From assembly GCA_965183875.1 (NCBI GenBank), contig CBCYMK010000027.1:1-64000 (forward strand): a stretch of 64,000 nucleotides of DNA, in the 5' to 3' direction. Source of the stretch: UBA6772 sp965183875 (GTDB lineage Bacteria > Bacteroidota > Bacteroidia > Flavobacteriales > UBA7430). The position numbers and the translations under genes are program-made. The stretch's first letter is position 1. The number at the start of each line of letters is the position of its first letter. The notes beneath the pieces are model-generated. The model searched no databases. It was not told the DNA's origin and worked only from the letters and a program-made list of their open reading frames with translations. Below are positions 62,601 through 64,000 of this stretch, piece after piece.

Positions 62601-64000
62601 ACTAAAGCAGTACCTTTAAAATAATTGGGCTGTAAGCGCCCATTTAAATCAATACCCTGATACTTATAACCACCAATATTTATAGAACTAATGGCACCCA
62701 TTAAATCAGTATCAAAACTTTCTAAATCGAAACCCTTCCCACTAACCGACATATCTGCATTCACTACAGATACAAGTTCATTTTTCACAAAAGGTGTTAA
62801 ATCAAACTCTATAAATTCTACACTTCCTTTATAGTACGGAATGGCACTAGAGTCAGGTTTACTAATAGAAATATCTGTTGTAAAAGCTCCTCGGTCAGAA
62901 AAAAGTTCCATTTGTAAATTTACTGCCGAGAGTGAGCCTTCAAGAGCTACAGCAGCATTTACAGACCCCAGTCTACTCATTAAATAATTGTACTCAAACA
63001 AAGGCTCCAACCATACCCACTCCTTTTTATTTAGGTTCAACTCAGGCGTATTGAGTAAATAATTCCAATTATTAAAATCTGTAATATTAGCGATGGATAA
63101 ATCTCCTTTTATCGAACTACCATTTGTGGTAGATGCTGAAAAGTCGTGTATTGATAATAGATCTTCTTTAACAGTAAGCAGCCCATTCAATTGTATATCC
63201 AAGCTATTAGGCCACGAATTATAAAGCCCTTTACAGGCCGTTTTATTAAGCCTAAATGTTGATATATCTAAAGCTAAAGAATCGGAGTTATGAGATTGAA
63301 ACAGGTTTAAATCAATTTCTGAGTTTCCACTAAGCCAATTAAATCCTTCAATAGAAGTTTTAAGTGTAGATAGTTCTACAGAAGATGCACTAAGTCTATG
63401 AGAAGCTCCTCCCTTAACATCCCAATTTAAGTTGCTTAGAGTAAAGCTTGAACTGTCGCCCAGCATAACATCCTTTAAGTATAAGTTCAAATTAAAAAAA
63501 TGCCTTGATTCTTTACGATTACCTACCCTAAGTTCCGCGTCACTTAGCCATACATTATCTAGCAGTAAGCCCTTAGAAGACGTAGAGTTTTTCAAAAAAG
63601 GTTTTAGTAGTTGATAAAATTCTGCATCAGCCAAGGAGTCTGTATATGAATAATCAACGTACAGGCCTTTAATATAAATTTTATTTAAATGATTTAAAGT
63701 GAAGTCGGTAGTGGTAACTTTAATTTCCTCTACAAAAAGTAGGGTATCACTATTACTATCTACAAAAAGTACTTCTTCCCATATTAAGCCAGTAAACAAA
63801 CCCAGTTTAATTTTCTCTGAAGCTATAGAGAGCCCATATTCTGTTTTTGCCCATTTAGAAAACTCTACAGCAAGTTTTTCTTGCATTACAGGGATTTGAA
63901 AAAGCAAGAGAAAACCAAAAACCAGGAAGGTTCCTAAAAATAAAATACGCTTAATTATGTTTTTACCTGTATTGATAAGACAATTCTTTATTTTTGCCGC
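59681..64000 (-). CDS. TamB-family translocation and assembly protein, 5'-truncated
   Basis: At least 1,440 residues; the frame is open to the right edge with no ATG, so the start is outside the window and the TTG at 63907 is not a real start. The visible N-terminus is a membrane anchor (IIKRILFLGTFLVFGFLLLF). A long series of beta-repeat segments follows, typical of TamB/AsmA bridges, ending in the TamB domain with NGNIGTQPAQNTTRIIGDFKVEYQI. It spans the periplasm and takes part in lipid transport or outer-membrane assembly. Confidence 0.9.
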   Translation of the reverse strand, partial: AAKIKNCLINTGKNIIKRILFLGTFLVFGFLLLFQIPVMQEKLAVEFSKWAKTEYGLSIASEKIKLGLFTGLIWEEVLFVDSNSDTLLFVEEIKVTTTDFTLNHLNKIYIKGLYVDYSYTDSLADAEFYQLLKPFLKNSTSSKGLLLDNVWLSDAELRVGNRKESRHFFNLNLYLKDVMLGDSSSFTLSNLNWDVKGGASHRLSASSVELSTLKTSIEGFNWLSGNSEIDLNLFQSHNSDSLALDISTFRLNKTACKGLYNSWPNSLDIQLNGLLTVKEDLLSIHDFSASTTNGSSIKGDLSIANITDFNNWNYLLNTPELNLNKKEWVWLEPLFEYNYLMSRLGSVNAAVALEGSLSAVNLQMELFSDRGAFTTDISISKPDSSAIPYYKGSVEFIEFDLTPFVKNELVSVVNADMSVSGKGFDLESFDTDLMGAISSINIGGYKYQGIDLNGRLQPNYFKGTALVNDPNLDLEFSGEVDFSKPKPVMDFTADIIEANLVQLNWLENKSKARLSSLIEMNLVGDNWSNIEGALGVYFTSLETDDSYYHFNDLLFNSSKSVLGDTLTLSSDFAIAQLDGIIDIPNLYPSFLAYLAPHFPLMPSAVAKQQNFNFSIEVFNSSALTELLLPNLYLGDGAHIYGLFNTKDQGLDLTITSPNLGWGDWLSRDLKISSIATSEYWKVDLLSSQLDYNLEKKFENIELDQIGTNGDWRYALAWTSNDSIKFDGIVKANAHIDKQSLTLDLEDSQFYFADTLWTLNENSSFYYHANGLTNTNVLLNSNNQNIELKYTKSSDLDELNLFVDEFEFQNVNPWLVEARSSIDGRLTGEFKLLDCTTNPKLTSNIASNNLYINHYPFGDVELQVLYNSELEAQQISGQVFKGINKTIDIKGDYFTLLDSNNFNLDIDVRQLDVQHLQSYLESITDDFSGSGMGALNFHGDIKSPIFDGELWLDDVSLKVPYLNIALNASDQVHLRLSDRHIEFLDFNFVSVLEEQKIGTGVLSGELLHHKLQDFALDLNLKADSLLCLNTDAYRDEAYYGRALATGEAIFSGPFTAIEIDINAKTNNGTSLFIPLDDKESLEELSFVHFIDKDESAKDTLWTLSEVVKSESGLLIDMNFEITEEAEVNIIFDESLGDKITAVGNGFINLGVNAAEEVYMFGDYTLSQGNYLFTLQNFVNKKFEIVNGAKMVWDGNPYAAQMDLNARYTVNTNISDLAPEYNRKTDVDCSMLMSGDLLQPTIEFDIKIPKGDDLINRILDERTNTEEKKTQQFLSLLVLNSFMSTDDIQNTDVDYLSTTLSTGTEVLSNQLSNWMSQFTDQFDLGFKYHPNQGDTLSTKEFELLMNNMKVNDRITFNGNIGTQPAQNTTRIIGDFKVEYQINEDGKLKLLAFRNLEESFQLQDDASNYTTGVGLFYRDEFDDFSDMWQKFLGMFNWRNSAE

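Noticed and set aside
1..64000. CRISPR arrays, rRNA and ordinary tRNA genes
   Set aside because: No spaced direct repeats or rRNA segments were seen; the only T-arm-like sequence belongs to the tmRNA.

Overview
The window looks like chromosome from a Bacteroidota bacterium, most likely a marine Flavobacteriales member. The signs are AT-rich DNA, TAnnTTTG-type -7 boxes, almost no Shine-Dalgarno signals, several proteins with C-terminal type IX secretion sorting domains, TauE/DUF983/DUF4920/DUF4266/DUF3570 families, and a tmRNA whose tag ends in NYALAA. Both edges cut a gene: a YgiQ radical SAM protein on the left and a TamB-like giant on the right.

Region 1 (1-8.7 kb) is accessory. It holds a three-gene HipBST-type toxin-antitoxin operon with two palindromic operators, a divergent regulator-like protein, and an unassigned cluster: a TerB-like/PH-like/ankyrin protein with a possible uracil-glycosylase-like tail, a HAD deoxynucleotidase-like protein and a four-helix membrane protein. 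A 640-bp stretch follows with two related palindromes and no clear gene.

Region 2 (8.7-14.1 kb) is a forward copper/cupredoxin operon: a HYC_CC_PP-like protein, a cupredoxin with a degenerate copper site, a T9SS protein, two small multicopper-oxidase-like proteins (one lacking the type-1 cysteine), an acetolactate-decarboxylase-like lipoprotein and MbnP. A complete IS21-family element (14119-16654, 5-bp target duplication) follows. It landed in the last codons of a small membrane protein gene on the other strand, and the ancestral reading frame can be rebuilt.

Region 3 (16.6-31.9 kb) is a sulfide/sulfane-sulfur island on the minus strand: c-type lipoprotein, DUF4920, ChaN, three-domain multicopper oxidase, rhodanese-thioredoxin, rhodanese, thioredoxin-like, YeeE/YedE pair, sulfide:quinone reductase, cytochrome bd oxidase, rhodanese, persulfide dioxygenase-rhodanese and TauE exporter, ending at a Crp/Fnr regulator. 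Five promoters here share a 14-bp palindrome (consensus near GTGACAATTGTTAC) centred 32-33 bp upstream of a -7 box, which is class II activator geometry. The cydAB block is bracketed by two copies of the sqr promoter and 5' end; the outer copy is a decayed sqr fragment, so cydAB appears to have captured the sqr control region.

Region 4 (32-41 kb) holds a thioredoxin/ApbE/DUF4266/DUF3570 redox cluster, then a TetR-controlled RND exporter operon with identical operators before tetR and before the exporter gene.

Region 5 (41-64 kb) is mostly housekeeping: tmRNA, Lrp/AsnC, ammonium transporter, thioesterase, fused 2-oxoacid dehydrogenase E1, cysteine desulfurase, GlmM-like mutase, TPR protein, ComA-like synthase, rhodanese, DUF368 transporter, a frameshifted aroE, SCO, MsrA, a T9SS alpha/beta-hydrolase-fold protein lacking the serine nucleophile, TrmH- and RluA-type RNA enzymes, a PASTA protein and TamB. 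All assignments rest on reading the sequence; no database search was run.
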